From Arthrobacter sp. OV608 (GTDB lineage Bacteria; Actinomycetota; Actinomycetes; Actinomycetales; Micrococcaceae): DNA of 64,000 nt. A program made the position numbers and the translations under genes. The notes beneath the pieces were generated by a model. The model saw only the letters and a list, made by a program, of their open reading frames with translations, was not told where the DNA came from and made no database searches. This document shows, in pieces, positions 63,070 through 64,000 of this stretch. The stretch covers positions 62,001 through 126,000 of the forward strand of contig FOEZ01000001.1 in NCBI GenBank assembly GCA_900110595.1, given 5' to 3'. Every line of letters begins with the position of its first letter. Position 1 is the stretch's first letter.

Positions 63070-64000
63070 ATGACTTATTCCGCGGCGGAAAACCGCTACG
63101 AGACCATGCCCTACCGCCGGGTGGGCCGCAGCGGCCTGAAGCTCCCGGCCATCTCGCTGGGCCTCTGGCACAACTTCGGCGACGACAAGCGCTTTGACGA
63201 ACAGCGCGCCATCCTGCGGCGTGCCTTCGACCTGGGCGTCAACCACTTCGACCTCGCCAACAACTACGGCCCGCCGGACGGCTCAGCCGAAACCAACTTT
63301 GGCCGGCACCTCAAGGACGACTTCAAGCCGTACCGTGACGAGCTGGTCATCTCCACCAAGGCCGGCTACTACATGTGGCCCGGGCCTTATGGCGAGTGGG
63401 GCTCCCGCAAGTACCTGATCTCCAGCCTGGACCAGTCACTGCAGCGCATGGGCCTGGACTACGTGGACATTTTCTACAGCCACCGGCCGGATCCCGAAAC
63501 ACCGCTCGAAGAGACCATGGGTGCCCTGGATTACGCCGTGCGTTCGGGCAAGGCCCTGTACGCGGGGATCTCGTCCTACACCCCGGAACAGACCCTGGAG
63601 GCAGCCCGGATCCTGAAGGAACTCGGCACGCCGCTGCTGATCCACCAGCCCAGTTACTCCATGCTCAACAGGTGGACCGAGAACGGCAGCCCCAACCTGT
63701 ACGAGGCATTGGACCAGGTGGGGGCCGGTTCCATCGCCTTTTCGCCGCTGGCCCAGGGCATGCTCACCAACCGCTACCTCAACGGCATCCCTGCTGACTC
63801 CCGGGCGGCCAAGGCCCGGTTCCTGTCCGAGGACGCCATCACGGACGAGAAGCTGGAGCGGATCCGAGGCCTGCATGCCATCGCCGAGGGCCGCGGCCAG
63901 ACGCTGGCGCAGATGGCCATCGCCTGGATCCTGCGGGACCAGCCCAAGGGGTCGCCGGTAACTTCGGCACTGGTTGGCGCCTCCAGCGTTGCACAGCTGG
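63070..64000 (+). CDS. Aldo/keto reductase, YghZ/GpR-like (truncated by window end)
   Basis: 310 codons are visible and no stop appears before the end of the window. The AKR barrel shows the catalytic set Asp and Tyr in HFDLANNYGPPDG, Lys in VISTKAGYY and His in FYSHRPDPETP. TKAGYYMWPGPYGEWGSRKY fits the YghZ-like L-glyceraldehyde-3-phosphate reductase subgroup. It would use NADPH to reduce aldehydes in the cytoplasm. ATG 63070 is preceded by CAGGAT seven bases away, readable either as a leaderless -10 or as an AGGA ribosome binding site. An in-frame ATG at 63061 is an alternative. Confidence 0.92.
   Translation, partial: MTYSAAENRYETMPYRRVGRSGLKLPAISLGLWHNFGDDKRFDEQRAILRRAFDLGVNHFDLANNYGPPDGSAETNFGRHLKDDFKPYRDELVISTKAGYYMWPGPYGEWGSRKYLISSLDQSLQRMGLDYVDIFYSHRPDPETPLEETMGALDYAVRSGKALYAGISSYTPEQTLEAARILKELGTPLLIHQPSYSMLNRWTENGSPNLYEALDQVGAGSIAFSPLAQGMLTNRYLNGIPADSRAAKARFLSEDAITDEKLERIRGLHAIAEGRGQTLAQMAIAWILRDQPKGSPVTSALVGASSVAQL

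Noticed and set aside
1..64000. tRNA or rRNA genes, insertion sequences, integrases
   Set aside because: None were recognised by eye on either strand; a dedicated scan could still find degenerate remnants.

Overview
The window is a piece of chromosome from a high-GC Gram-positive actinobacterium, most likely Micrococcaceae (Arthrobacter/Pseudarthrobacter type). The reasons are frequent GTG/TTG starts, ribosomal proteins with long Ala/Glu/Lys- or RGG-rich tails (S3, L29, S5, L17), TAGACT-like -10 boxes next to start codons (leaderless genes), and the gene order fusA-tuf-S10-spc-alpha-truA-rplM-rpsI-glmM. This is inferred from gene content; no database was searched.

Region 1 (1-22.4 kb) is the translation backbone. 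It holds the end of fusA, tuf, a tiny membrane ORF and a GH1 beta-glucosidase on the minus strand, then the S10 operon (rpsJ to rpsQ). A terminator and a 0.78-kb spacer follow; the spacer carries two tandem copies of a 226-bp palindromic repeat and a structured leader. Next come the spc operon (rplN to rplO, without rpsN), secY-adk-map, a NylC/DmpA-type P1 peptidase, infA-rpmJ-rpsM-rpsK, rpoA-rplQ and truA.

Region 2 (22.4-41.2 kb) is an accessory island inserted between truA and rplM. It starts with a PAS histidine kinase, a divergent OmpR-type response regulator, and an HPt-like protein that has lost its phospho-histidine. Two consecutive tad (Flp pilus) loci follow, both on the minus strand. 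Each has its own pilin, TadE, TadG, CpaB, TadZ, TadA, TadB and TadC; a single prepilin peptidase lies at the right end. A terminator separates the two loci. The DNA upstream of the right-hand pilin operon is full of inverted repeats and GTACTC/GAGTAC half-sites.

Region 3 (41.3-42.6 kb) is rplM-rpsI. Region 4 (42.6-48.5 kb) is a second insertion: about 0.9 kb of unassigned DNA, then a minus-strand operon of a GT2-GtrA glycosyltransferase and two GT39/PMT-like membrane glycosyltransferases, a likely polyprenyl-phosphate-sugar envelope or protein glycosylation pathway.

Region 5 (48.7-64 kb) is housekeeping and storage metabolism: glmM, mscL, a Tat-type D,D-carboxypeptidase lipoprotein, coaA, glmS, acpS, nnrD/E, then the glgX-treY-treZ operon that turns glycogen into trehalose, and a truncated aldo/keto reductase at the edge. 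Amino-sugar synthesis (glmS, glmM) and peptidoglycan processing lie close together.

The least explained elements are the 226-bp tandem palindrome in the S10/spc junction, the operator-like array in front of the pilin operon, the HPt protein without His, and the repeated leaderless promoter arrangement.
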